Assembly (NCBI GenBank): GCA_023396465.1
Contig: JAEWWF010000134.1
Location: forward strand, 1-8,275
DNA from: Pseudomonadota bacterium
GTDB taxonomy: Bacteria > Pseudomonadota > Alphaproteobacteria > Rhodospirillales > Rhodospirillaceae
Length of the DNA: 8,275 nucleotides
Reading direction: 5' to 3'
The stretch's first letter is position 1; each line of letters starts with the position of its first letter. Of this stretch, positions 1-6,047 are shown one piece after another. The notes below the pieces were generated by a model that made no database searches, was not told the origin of the DNA, and saw only the letters and a list, made by a program, of their open reading frames with translations. The translations under genes and the position numbers were made by a program.

Positions 1-81
1 CCTGCGCCGTCTGCCGACGATCCTGGGTCACAGGGCGACCCACGGGGCGTTCCCGGGCGCCAACCTTCACCCGGCATCATG
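1..81. other. Left-edge stretch with no supportable gene
   Basis: Several short frames are open to the window edge on both strands, but none shows a recognisable motif. One plus-strand frame ends in a TGA at 80-82, just before the terminator hairpin, so it could be the tail of a gene entering from the left. A minus-strand frame with a GTG near 71 could equally be the start of a gene leaving to the left. The stretch is too short to decide between these. Confidence 0.3.
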
Positions 82-116
82 AAAACAACGAACCCCGCCA
101 AAATGACGGGGTTCGT
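82..116 (-). terminator. Intrinsic (rho-independent) terminator of the petABC operon
   Basis: Positions 107-116 and 88-97 form a perfect 10-bp stem (ACGAACCCCG / CGGGGTTCGT) around a 9-nt loop. Read on the minus strand, the stem is followed directly by TGTTTT (87-82), the U-rich tail expected of an intrinsic terminator. The plus-strand side of the stem is followed by CAGCAG with no T tract, so it should act on leftward transcripts only. It lies about 90 nt downstream of the petC stop codon, with no gene between. Confidence 0.85.
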
Positions 117-127
117 CAGCAGTCTGA

Positions 128-155
128 GGCCGCCGCCCCTTGCGGAGCGGCGGCC
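128..155 (-). repeat. GC-rich 9-bp hairpin in the petC 3' untranslated region
   Basis: GGCCGCCGC (128-136) and GCGGCGGCC (147-155) are perfectly complementary, with a 10-nt loop. The hairpin sits between the petC stop codon and the intrinsic terminator, and neither side has a T tract. It is therefore probably not a terminator itself. It could stabilise the 3' end of the pet mRNA against exonucleases, which is inference. Confidence 0.5.
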
Positions 156-204
156 ATCCAGTTTTCCCCAGTGCCCGCCCGAGGGCGGATCACCGACCCG
201 GGCG

Positions 205-975
205 TCAGTGCTCGACGTTCGCCCAGATCTTGCGCTTGAGCGCGTACAGCATGGCAGTCAGCACCAGCAGGAACAGCATGACCTTGATGCCAAGCGACTT
301 GCGCTCTTCCAGTTCGGGCTCGGCGGCCCAGTTCAGGAAGGCGGTGATGTCACGGGCAAGCTGCTCTTCCGAGGCTTCGGTACCGTCGGCGTACTCCACC
401 AGCCCTTCCATGAGCTGCGGCGGCATGCCGATGGCGTGGCCGGGGAAATACTCGTTGTAGTACTGAGTATCACCCAGCTCGAAGCCTTCCGGCGCCTCCT
501 CGTGATACCCGAGGAGCAGGTGGTAGATGTAGTTCGGGCCACCCATGCGCGCCTTGGTGATCAGCGACAGATCCGGCGGCAGGGCACCACTGTTGGCCGC
601 GCGGGCCGCGTTCTCGTTCGGGAACGGCGACACGAAGCGGTCGGACGGCATGGCCGGGCGGAAGAACATCTCGCCTTCGTCGTCGGGGCCGTCCTCGACC
701 TCCTTCTCGGCGGCGATCGCCTTCACCTGATCCTCGGTCAGCCCGATGTCCATCAGGTTGCGGTAAGCGACCAGATGCAGCGAGTGGCAGCTGGCACAGA
801 CCTCGTTGTAGATCTGGAACCCGCGCTGAAGCTGCGCCTTGTCGTAGTAGCCGAACAGCCCGTCCCAGGTCCAGCTTTCGCTGGGAACCTTGACGGCACC
901 GGCCGCCATGGCACCGGAAGCGGTGACCAGGGACAGACCGATGGCGGCGGCGGCGTTGATCAGGATCTTGCGCAT
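205..975 (-). CDS. petC: Cytochrome c1, heme-binding subunit of the cytochrome bc1 complex
   Basis: This 256-residue protein is the membrane-anchored c-type cytochrome of complex III. It takes electrons from the Rieske protein and passes them to soluble or membrane cytochrome c on the periplasmic side. Residues 1-24 form a Sec signal peptide ending in AMA. The covalent heme site CASCH is at 60-64. M184, in GMPP, is the expected sixth axial ligand of heme c1. A single C-terminal transmembrane anchor spans about 229-246, followed by a short basic tail. Its ATG shares one base with the petB TGA stop (TGATG at 977-973), which implies translational coupling. The frame stays open far upstream through petB, but the signal peptide and the overlap fix the start at 975. 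It is the last gene of the operon, followed by a terminator. Confidence 0.97.
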   Translation of the reverse strand: MRKILINAAAAIGLSLVTASGAMAAGAVKVPSESWTWDGLFGYYDKAQLQRGFQIYNEVCASCHSLHLVAYRNLMDIGLTEDQVKAIAAEKEVEDGPDDEGEMFFRPAMPSDRFVSPFPNENAARAANSGALPPDLSLITKARMGGPNYIYHLLLGYHEEAPEGFELGDTQYYNEYFPGHAIGMPPQLMEGLVEYADGTEASEEQLARDITAFLNWAAEPELEERKSLGIKVMLFLLVLTAMLYALKRKIWANVEH

Positions 976-2222
976 CACACCTTCTCCGTCGCGCCGGCGT
1001 TGACCGGAGTGCCCTTGCGGACCGCGGCCGAGATGCTTTCCGGCAACGGCCTTGGCTTCTCGAACCAGCCGATCAGCGGCAGCAGCACGATCCAGTGCAG
1101 GAAGTAGTAGGCGGTGGCGACCTGACCGATGGCCACATAGGGTTCCTCGGCCGGCATGGCGCCGATGTAGCCGAGCACGACGGCATCGACCGCGAACAGC
1201 CAGAAGAACCACTTGTAGATCGGACGGAAGGCCGCCGAACGCACCTTGGAGGTGTCGAGCCACGGCAGCGCCGCCAGCACCAGGATGGCCGCGAACATGA
1301 GCAGCACGCCGCCCAGCTTGTCCGGCACCGCGCGCAGGATGGCGTAGAACGGCAGGAAGTACCATTCCGGCACGATGTGCGGCGGGGTCACCATGGGGTT
1401 GGCCGGAATGTAGTTGTCCGGGTGGCCCATGTAGTTCGGCGCATAGAACACGAAGTACATGAAGAACAGCATGAACACGCCCAGGCCGTACAGATCCTTG
1501 ATCGTGTAGTACGGATGGAACGGGATCGCGTCGTTCGGGCCCTTCATGTCGATGCCGAGCGGGTTGTTCGACTTCGCCTGGTGCAGCGCCCAGATGTGCA
1601 GGATCACCACGCCGACGATGACGAACGGCAGCAGGAAGTGCAGCGCGAAGAAGCGGTTCAGGGTCGGGTTGTCGACCGAGAAGCCACCCCACAGCAGGGT
1701 CACGATATGATCGCCGACGACCGGGAAGGCCGAGAACAGGTTGGTGATCACGGTGGCGCCCCAGAACGACATCTGGCCCCACGGCAGCACGTAGCCCATG
1801 AAGGCGGTGGCCATCATCAGCAGCATGATGACGAGGCCGAGCCACCACAGCACTTCGCGCGGCGGCTTGTAGGAGCCGTAGTAGAGGCCGCGGAAGATGT
1901 GGATGTACACGACGATGAAGAACATCGACGCGCCGTTCATGTGGATGTAGCGGATCAGCCAGCCATAGTTCACGTCGCGCATGATGCGCTCGACGGAATT
2001 GAAGGCGTAGTCGACGTGCGCCGTGTAGTTCATCGCCAGGAACAGGCCGGTCAGGATCATGATGACCAGCACGATGCCTGCCAGGGAGCCGAAGTTCCAC
2101 CAGTAGGACAGGTTCTTGGGAGCCGGGTATTTGCTGCCGAGCGAATGGTCGACGAACGACACGATCGGCAAGCGCGCTTCCAGCCACTTCAGCGCGCGAT
2201 TGTTGGTGTTCAGTTCGCTCAT
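975..2222 (-). CDS. petB: Cytochrome b subunit of the cytochrome bc1 complex
   Basis: This 415-residue polytopic membrane protein carries the two b hemes and the quinol-oxidation (Qo) and quinone-reduction (Qi) sites of complex III. The four heme-ligating histidines form two pairs with the family's 14-residue spacing, H94/H108 and H195/H209. The Qo-site PEWY motif is at 285-288. The 'GYVLPWGQMSFWGATVIT' segment in the region following helix C is also typical. The length is normal for an undivided bacterial cytochrome b, covering both the N-terminal helix bundle and the C-terminal domain. A Shine-Dalgarno-like AAGGGG lies just upstream of the ATG and overlaps the petA TAA stop. The gap after petA is 12 nt, and the stop overlaps the petC start by 1 nt. 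Cytochrome b and c1 are separate genes here, unlike the fused fbcH of Bradyrhizobium. Confidence 0.98.
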   Translation of the reverse strand: MSELNTNNRALKWLEARLPIVSFVDHSLGSKYPAPKNLSYWWNFGSLAGIVLVIMILTGLFLAMNYTAHVDYAFNSVERIMRDVNYGWLIRYIHMNGASMFFIVVYIHIFRGLYYGSYKPPREVLWWLGLVIMLLMMATAFMGYVLPWGQMSFWGATVITNLFSAFPVVGDHIVTLLWGGFSVDNPTLNRFFALHFLLPFVIVGVVILHIWALHQAKSNNPLGIDMKGPNDAIPFHPYYTIKDLYGLGVFMLFFMYFVFYAPNYMGHPDNYIPANPMVTPPHIVPEWYFLPFYAILRAVPDKLGGVLLMFAAILVLAALPWLDTSKVRSAAFRPIYKWFFWLFAVDAVVLGYIGAMPAEEPYVAIGQVATAYYFLHWIVLLPLIGWFEKPRPLPESISAAVRKGTPVNAGATEKV

Positions 2223-2234
2223 GGAAACTGCCCC

Positions 2235-2786
2235 TTAGCCGATGCGGATCCGCAGGTCCTCGATGAACTCATACTCCGGAACCGGCAGGTTCAGCGGAGC
2301 GGGACCCTTGCGGATGCGACCGGAGGTGTCGTAGTGCGACCCGTGGCACGGGCAGAACCAACCACCCCATTCGCCCCGCGGCTCGCCCGGCTTCTGACCC
2401 AGCGGAACGCAGCCCAGGTGCGTGCAGATGCCGACGGCGATCAGCCATTCGGGCTTCTGGACGCGCTGGTCATCCGTTTCGGGGTCGCGCAGCTCGCCTG
2501 CGTTGACGCTGCGGGCCTCTTCGATCTCTGCGGCCGTGCGGTAGCGCACGAACACCGGCTTGCCGCGCCAGGTGACGGTAATCGCCTGGCCCTCCTCGAT
2601 GGGCGACAGGTCCACTTCCGTGGACGACAGCGCCAGAACGTCGGCGGCCGGATTCATGCTGTGGATGAACGGCCACGCCGCCAGACCGGCGCCGACGACG
2701 CCGACCGCGGTGGTCGCATACAGCAGAAAATCGCGGCGGCTTTCGCCCTCGGAGGAGCCATGAGCGGTATGTGCCGTATCAGCCAT
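2235..2786 (-). CDS. petA: Rieske [2Fe-2S] iron-sulfur subunit of the cytochrome bc1 complex
   Basis: This 183-residue protein carries electrons from ubiquinol at the Qo site to cytochrome c1. The N-terminus has a twin-arginine motif (SRRDFLL, 16-22) followed by an uncleaved hydrophobic helix (about 24-42). This matches the Tat-dependent insertion known for bacterial Rieske proteins. The cluster ligands are visible as CTHLGC (121-126) and CPCHGSHYD (145-153). C121, H123, C145 and H148 bind the cluster, and C126 and C147 form the stabilising disulfide. S150 and Y152 are the residues known to hydrogen-bond and raise the potential of high-potential Rieske clusters. AGAGGG at 2801-2796, 9 nt before the ATG, supports the start. 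It is the first gene of the petABC operon and is divergent from trmL. Confidence 0.98.
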   Translation of the reverse strand: MADTAHTAHGSSEGESRRDFLLYATTAVGVVGAGLAAWPFIHSMNPAADVLALSSTEVDLSPIEEGQAITVTWRGKPVFVRYRTAAEIEEARSVNAGELRDPETDDQRVQKPEWLIAVGICTHLGCVPLGQKPGEPRGEWGGWFCPCHGSHYDTSGRIRKGPAPLNLPVPEYEFIEDLRIRIG

Positions 2787-2877
2787 GCTCAGTTACCCTC
2801 TCGTTGCGCACTGGGGGGCACGCATTTCCTTGACGTTGACGACCCGTCGCGGGGGACTTAGGGCCGACCGTGGTTGT

Positions 2878-2940
2878 TTTTGCGCGGCCATCCTTGCGGT
2901 TTCCGCCGGCCCCTGCGAACAGGCCCCCGACCGCGCAAAA
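2878..2940. promoter_or_regulatory. Perfect 10-bp inverted repeat enclosing two small hairpins, upstream of petA
   Basis: TTTTGCGCGG (2878-2887) pairs perfectly with CCGCGCAAAA (2931-2940). Between the arms are two potential stem-loops, GCGG-TTT-CCGC (2896-2906) and CCTG-CGAA-CAGG (2912-2923). Together they could fold as a three-way junction in RNA, or the outer arms could be a protein-binding dyad in DNA. Neither strand has a U tract after the outer stem, so it is not an intrinsic terminator. It lies about 90 nt upstream of the petA start, so it would sit in the petABC leader if transcription begins near 2955. Function is not known. Confidence 0.45.
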
Positions 2941-2961
2941 GGGGGGTCCGGCGACCGGGGC

Positions 2962-2990
2962 GGTATAATCGAAAACCTCCCCCTTGAAAA
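2962..2990 (-). promoter_or_regulatory. Candidate sigma70-type promoter for petABC
   Basis: On the minus strand, TTTTCA (2990-2985) is followed after 17 nt by TATACC (2967-2962). Each hexamer matches 4 of 6 consensus positions. The implied transcript start near 2955 gives a leader of about 170 nt containing the structured inverted repeat. The match is weak and rests on sequence alone. Confidence 0.3.
2964..2969 (+). promoter_or_regulatory. Candidate -10 element for trmL
   Basis: TATAAT at this position is a perfect -10 hexamer in a very GC-rich setting, about 77 nt before the trmL ATG. The expected -35 position is a run of G with no TTGACA resemblance. If it is used, it would need an activator or an alternative recognition mode. 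It overlaps the minus-strand TATACC candidate, so the two directions could compete. Confidence 0.3.
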
Positions 2991-3007
2991 GGGTCTAACA
3001 CCTCCCC
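2975..3007. repeat. Two copies of ACCTCCCC, 25 bp apart, with a short CCCTT/AAGGG hairpin
   Basis: ACCTCCCC occurs at 2975-2982 and again at 3000-3007. Just after the first copy, CCCTT (2981-2985) and AAGGG (2989-2993) can pair around a GAA loop. The CT-rich and GA-rich character resembles dispersed intergenic repeats common in high-GC proteobacteria, but genome-wide copy number cannot be judged from this window. Confidence 0.35.
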
Positions 3008-3045
3008 AGCCTTGACCACCCTCACCTTTCAGATCGTTCATCGCC

Positions 3046-3537
3046 ATGCGCATCGCCCTCTATCAACCAGACATCCCCCAGAACACGGGCACGATCCTGC
3101 GTTTCTGCGCCTGCTTCGGGCTTCCCTGCGACATCATCGAGCCCTGCGGCTTCCTGTTCGACGACCGCCGCATGCGCCGGGCGGGCCTGGATTATCTCGC
3201 CGGTCTGGAGATGGTGCGGCACGCCTCCTGGAGCCGCTACCTCGACTCGCGATCCACCCATTCGGGTGGGGCTGGCAGGTTGGTGCTGCTGACCACGCGG
3301 GGCGCCGTCGGCCATACGCAGATGCGATGGCAGCCGGATGACACCCTGTTGCTCGGGCGGGAAAGCGCGGGCGTGCCGGAGGAGGTCCACGCCGCCGCCG
3401 ATCAGCGGGTGACGATCCCGCTCGTGGAAGGCATGCGGTCGCTGAACGTGGCGCTGGCCTGCGCCATGGCGGCCGGCGAGGCGCTGCGCCAGACCGGCCT
3501 GCTGCCGATGCTGGCCGCGACGGCTTCGGAGTCGTGA
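3046..3537 (+). CDS. trmL: tRNA (cytidine(34)-2'-O)-methyltransferase, SPOUT family
   Basis: This 163-residue SPOUT (SpoU/TrmH class) methyltransferase transfers a methyl group from S-adenosylmethionine. Its target is the ribose 2'-OH of the wobble nucleotide (C34 or cmnm5U34) in leucine tRNAs. The three family motifs are present: the N-terminal 'IPQNTGTILR' (10-19), the glycine-rich 'LLLGRESAGVP' (101-111), and the C-terminal knot region 'IPLVEGMRSLNVALACAMA' (124-142). In the family these form the deep trefoil knot that binds SAM. Compared with the E. coli protein as I recall it, there are about five extra residues near 68-76, exactly where the DNA contains a short palindrome. No strong Shine-Dalgarno precedes the ATG, but the protein starts at the usual first strand. 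It converges on the SGNH gene, with only 8 nt between the two stop codons. Confidence 0.93.
   Translation: MRIALYQPDIPQNTGTILRFCACFGLPCDIIEPCGFLFDDRRMRRAGLDYLAGLEMVRHASWSRYLDSRSTHSGGAGRLVLLTTRGAVGHTQMRWQPDDTLLLGRESAGVPEEVHAAADQRVTIPLVEGMRSLNVALACAMAAGEALRQTGLLPMLAATASES
3254..3269. repeat. Perfect 6-bp palindromic hairpin inside trmL
   Basis: CCACCC (3254-3259) and GGGTGG (3264-3269) pair around an ATTC loop. The segment is translated in frame as STHSGG, within the variable loop of TrmL before the 'RLVLLTT' strand. Its position in an apparent small insertion suggests either a local duplication or repair product, or a small dispersed palindrome. Confidence 0.4.
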
Positions 3538-3545
3538 GACGCCCC

Positions 3546-4271
3546 CTACAGGATGGCCGTCTGCACCTTGTCCTCGTTCACCACCCGCCGGAACTCGATG
3601 GGCTGAAAGGCGTTGGGGTCGCGTTTCACCGTCGTCCGCGGACGCGGGAACCACTCATGCCACGCCGGCCACGCCGCCACCGCGTCGGCCACCACCGCGT
3701 GGCCGGCCGGGATGGGATAGACGCCGTCGCCGGCCACCAGGGCGCGCCGGTAATCCTTGTTGTCGGCAAGTGCGGCGCAAAGGTCCAGGTAAGGCACCGC
3801 CAGTTCGGCGGCCAGGGTGCGGAAGGCTTCGTTGAGGGCGGCCAGACGGGCGGCGCTGTAGGCAACCCAATGACCGCCTTCCTCGCGTGGTTCGGCGGAG
3901 CGCAGCACCGGCGCCGGGCCGATCCACAGCACCGGCCGCCACACCTTGGCCTCGCCGATGATGCGCTCCGCCCAGGCCATGGTTTCGGGCAACGGCACCC
4001 GGATGCCCTGATCGTCACTGTCGGCCATGTCAGACAGGCCGAAACCGAACACCAGACCGCTACGGGCGACGCCGGTCAGGCGCGGCTCGGCCTCGGCCCG
4101 CCAGTGGGCCGCGATGTCAGCGGAGGTTTGGGTGGGAACGGCGAGATTGTAGACCTGGAGGTCGCGCACCCGCTCCGTCTCGTGCCGGCACAGGCGGGTG
4201 GGCCAGCCGCCCTGGTCGGTATCCCCGACGCCGAACGTCAGCCCGTCGCCGAAGAAGCAGATCTTCTTCAT
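3546..4271 (-). CDS. SGNH/GDSL-fold hydrolase-like protein lacking canonical catalytic residues
   Basis: This 241-residue protein has the block structure of SGNH/GDSL esterases. Block I is 'FFGDGLTFGVGD' (6-17), followed by a 'GWPTRLC' segment (22-28). Block II is 'YNLAVPTQTSADIAAHW' (41-57), block III is 'FGFGLSDMA' (75-83), and block V is 'GDGVYPIPAGHAVVA' (181-195). The overall layout matches a proteobacterial SGNH family with GDSxxNG...NLGxxxxTSADI...GxND...DGxHP blocks. The catalytic positions differ, however: Ser is G10 (GDG, codon GGG), the block III Asn is S80, and the block V His is Y185. The block II oxyanion position is not Gly. The protein may be inactive, use other residues, or act as a binding protein. 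An upstream in-frame ATG at 4316 would add 15 residues. The start at 4271 is preferred because it begins at the first beta strand, although neither start has a good ribosome-binding site. Substrate is unknown. Confidence 0.8.
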   Translation of the reverse strand: MKKICFFGDGLTFGVGDTDQGGWPTRLCRHETERVRDLQVYNLAVPTQTSADIAAHWRAEAEPRLTGVARSGLVFGFGLSDMADSDDQGIRVPLPETMAWAERIIGEAKVWRPVLWIGPAPVLRSAEPREEGGHWVAYSAARLAALNEAFRTLAAELAVPYLDLCAALADNKDYRRALVAGDGVYPIPAGHAVVADAVAAWPAWHEWFPRPRTTVKRDPNAFQPIEFRRVVNEDKVQTAIL

Positions 4272-4383
4272 CGGCAGACTGTTGCGCGCGTCGTTCCTGT
4301 TGGCTGGCTGTGCCATGACTCGTTCAATCCCGCCTACTCCACCACCTGAATACCACGGTAGAAGCGAACGATCCTCCCCCACA

Positions 4384-4397
4384 GTGATGATTATCAC
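4384..4397 (-). promoter_or_regulatory. Candidate -10 element and palindrome upstream of the SGNH-like gene
   Basis: GTGAT (4384-4388) and ATCAC (4393-4397) form an inverted repeat around 4 nt. On the minus strand the same bases read TGTGATAAT, an extended -10-like sequence (GATAAT at 4395-4390). No convincing -35 is present. The core TGATAATCAT coincides with the centre of the E. coli-type Fur box, but the flanks do not match, so Fur control is not claimed. It lies in the 124-169 nt gap after the CCA gene and would give the SGNH-like gene its own promoter. Confidence 0.3.
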
Positions 4398-4440
4398 ACG
4401 AACGGCGGCGGGGCGGAAGCGGGGAGAGCCCAAGCTCCGC

Positions 4441-5787
4441 CTATACCGCCGAAGCGCCTTCGCCGCCACTGCCGCCTTGGATGAACCGACGCAGCAGGTC
4501 GAGCAAGGCAGCGCGGTCGAGGCTGAAATCGGCGGCCAGCCACGCCTCCTCCGCCGCCCGAAGCGCTTCCCCCACCCGTGGGCCGGGGGTCGCGCCCAGC
4601 GCCAGCACGTCGCGCCCCTGCACCGGCACGGCGGGCGGCGTCCACTCGGCGGCAAGATCGACCAGACGTGTCCAACAGGCGGTGCGGCGGCTGTTGGTAT
4701 GGCCCTCGGCACTGCGTTCGGCCGCCCATAGCAGCAGGGCCCGGTCACGGGCGCGGAACGGACCGAGACGGTAGATCACCTGTCGCGCCGTGGCCTCCGA
4801 TACCGCCGCGTCGGGGTCGGGGTCGTCGGACCGCGGCGCGGTCAGGTCGAGCAAGCGGTCACGGTCGGCATTGGACAGCCGCAGCCGCTCCGCCACCGCC
4901 AGCGCCTGGGGCCGTGTCACCGCCAGGACCGCCGCCAGCCGCCGCAGGGCGTCCGGCACCAGCCACGGCCGCCGCAGGCCGGCGGTCTCCAGCCAGGCCA
5001 GCACCCGCAAACGCCCGATGTTCCCGGCCTCCGGCAACACCTGATCGAGCACCCGCTCGCCGCGCATGATGACCAGGGCATCGGCGGGATAGGGTGCCAG
5101 CAGGATTTTCAGCAGCTCGTCGCGCACCCGTTCACCGGACAGCCGCGCCAACCCCTCGGCGGCGGCATTGCACGCCTTGAGGGCCTCGTGGTCGGGGGCA
5201 CCGGCGCCGTAATGAGCATGAAAGCGGAAGAACCGCAGGATGCGCAGGTAATCTTCCTCGATGCGTTGCTGCGGGCGGCCGACGAACCGCACGGTGCGAG
5301 CGGCCAGATCGGCAAGGCCGTCGAAATAGTCGTAAACCGCCCCGTCGGGCGTCGCAGACAGGGCATTCATGGTGAAGTCGCGACGGGCGGCGTCCTCGCG
5401 GAAGCAGTCGGTGAAAGCCACCTCGGCATGACGGCCGTCGGTGGATACGTCGCGGCGGAGGGTGGTGATCTCAAAGTGCATGCCGTCGGCGACGGCGGTG
5501 ACGGTGCCATGGTCGACCCCGGTCGGAATCGCCCGCAGGCCGGCGTCGGTCAGGCGTCCCATGACCACCTCGGGCGGTTCCGGGGTGGCGATGTCGATAT
5601 CCTTCACCGGCCGGTACAGCAAGGCATCGCGCACACAGCCGCCGACAAAGCGCACCTCGGCACCGCCGGCGGTGAGAGCCGCCACCACCCGGCGGGTGCG
5701 GTCGTCGCTCATCCACTCCTGCGGCGACAGTTGGCCGACCGGACTTCGCCGCCCGGCCGCATCGGTCGCCACCACGCGCCCGGTCAT
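4441..5787 (-). CDS. cca: CCA-adding tRNA nucleotidyltransferase (class II)
   Basis: This 448-residue enzyme adds or repairs the 3'-terminal CCA of tRNAs from CTP and ATP without a nucleic acid template. The polymerase-beta-type head is clear. It has 'FVGGCVRDAL' (47-56), the two metal-binding aspartates in DIDIAT (63-68), 'RRDFTMNAL' (135-143) and the 'YDYFDGLADL' neck (152-161). The EDxxR amino-acid template, E178-D179-R182 in EEDYLRILRFFRF, selects CTP and ATP in CCA enzymes and argues against a simple poly(A) polymerase. 'GERVRDELLKILL' continues the tRNA-body-recognising helical part. The C-terminal half is alanine- and arginine-rich helical sequence typical of alphaproteobacterial members. 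The ATG overlaps the previous stop in ATGA and has a perfect AGGAGG (5797-5792) 4 nt upstream. The frame remains open further upstream, but that part is out of register with known protein sequence. It is the last gene of the DUF1285-Nudix-DUF6111-cca operon. Confidence 0.95.
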   Translation of the reverse strand: MTGRVVATDAAGRRSPVGQLSPQEWMSDDRTRRVVAALTAGGAEVRFVGGCVRDALLYRPVKDIDIATPEPPEVVMGRLTDAGLRAIPTGVDHGTVTAVADGMHFEITTLRRDVSTDGRHAEVAFTDCFREDAARRDFTMNALSATPDGAVYDYFDGLADLAARTVRFVGRPQQRIEEDYLRILRFFRFHAHYGAGAPDHEALKACNAAAEGLARLSGERVRDELLKILLAPYPADALVIMRGERVLDQVLPEAGNIGRLRVLAWLETAGLRRPWLVPDALRRLAAVLAVTRPQALAVAERLRLSNADRDRLLDLTAPRSDDPDPDAAVSEATARQVIYRLGPFRARDRALLLWAAERSAEGHTNSRRTACWTRLVDLAAEWTPPAVPVQGRDVLALGATPGPRVGEALRAAEEAWLAADFSLDRAALLDLLRRFIQGGSGGEGASAV

Positions 5788-6047
5788 TGCGCCTCCTGCA
5801 TTGGCCGGGGAGCGATGTGCCCCGGCACCACCTTGCCGTCGATCACCCGCGGCGGCACGTATTCGTCCCCGGGGCTGCCACCCTGGTTGAGCGCCATCGC
5901 ACCCAGCCCGACGAGGATCACCACCGCCAGCCCGAGCAGTCCGTAGTCGATGATGCCCGCCGTCTCGTCCTCGCTGCGCCGGATCCGGCGCCAGATCAGG
6001 AAAAGGATGATCGGCAGCAGCAGCAGGACGAGCAGCCGGATGATCAC
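5784..6047 (-). CDS. Small two-helix membrane protein, DUF6111-like
   Basis: This 87-residue protein has two hydrophobic segments (about 2-19 and 32-53) separated by a charged linker, WRRIRRSEDE (19-28). A polar tail contains 'YVPPRVIDGKVVPGH' (63-77). By the positive-inside rule the basic linker between the helices should be cytoplasmic. The two-helix layout and the YVPPR...DGxVVPG tail match my recollection of the alphaproteobacterial DUF6111 family, which often lies beside a Nudix gene and a CCA-enzyme gene. Its function is unknown. The start codon is GTG, overlapping the Nudix stop in GTGA. A GGAGG sits about 10 nt upstream, and its own stop overlaps the cca ATG in ATGA, so all three genes should be translationally coupled. 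Confidence 0.75.
   Translation of the reverse strand: MIIRLLVLLLLPIILFLIWRRIRRSEDETAGIIDYGLLGLAVVILVGLGAMALNQGGSPGDEYVPPRVIDGKVVPGHIAPRPMQEAQ

Noticed and set aside
79..1107. 342-residue plus-strand open frame antisense to petC
   Set aside because: It passes through the terminator stem and the petC 3' region and shows no recognisable motif. It is a shadow of petC and of the end of petB.
205..2187. 660-residue minus-strand open frame that looks like a long fusion ending in cytochrome c1
   Set aside because: Only the part from 975 downward is cytochrome c1. The upstream portion is an out-of-frame, arginine- and histidine-rich reading of petB. The signal peptide and the TGATG junction place the petC start at 975.
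1095..2861. 588-residue plus-strand open frame antisense to petB and petA
   Set aside because: It is low-complexity His/Arg/Val/Gln-rich sequence with no domain, opposite two genes with complete catalytic motifs. This is a typical mirror frame of GC-rich coding DNA.
2793..3053. 86-residue minus-strand frame spanning the petA-trmL intergenic region
   Set aside because: It begins inside trmL, is rich in Gly, Pro and Arg, and has no ribosome-binding site or family resemblance. It reads through the promoter candidates and the inverted repeat.
4384..4397. Fur box
   Set aside because: Only the central ten bases match the E. coli consensus, while the outer repeats do not. Alphaproteobacterial Fur and Irr sites generally differ from that consensus.
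4400..4440. Terminator after cca
   Set aside because: A GAGC/GCTC pairing exists just downstream of the cca stop codon on the minus strand, but the stem is only 4 bp and no U tract follows. It is not strong enough to call.
5188..5946. 252-residue plus-strand frame antisense to cca
   Set aside because: It has Gly/His/Val-rich mirror-frame composition and no motif. The minus strand carries the CCA-enzyme head motifs over the same bases.
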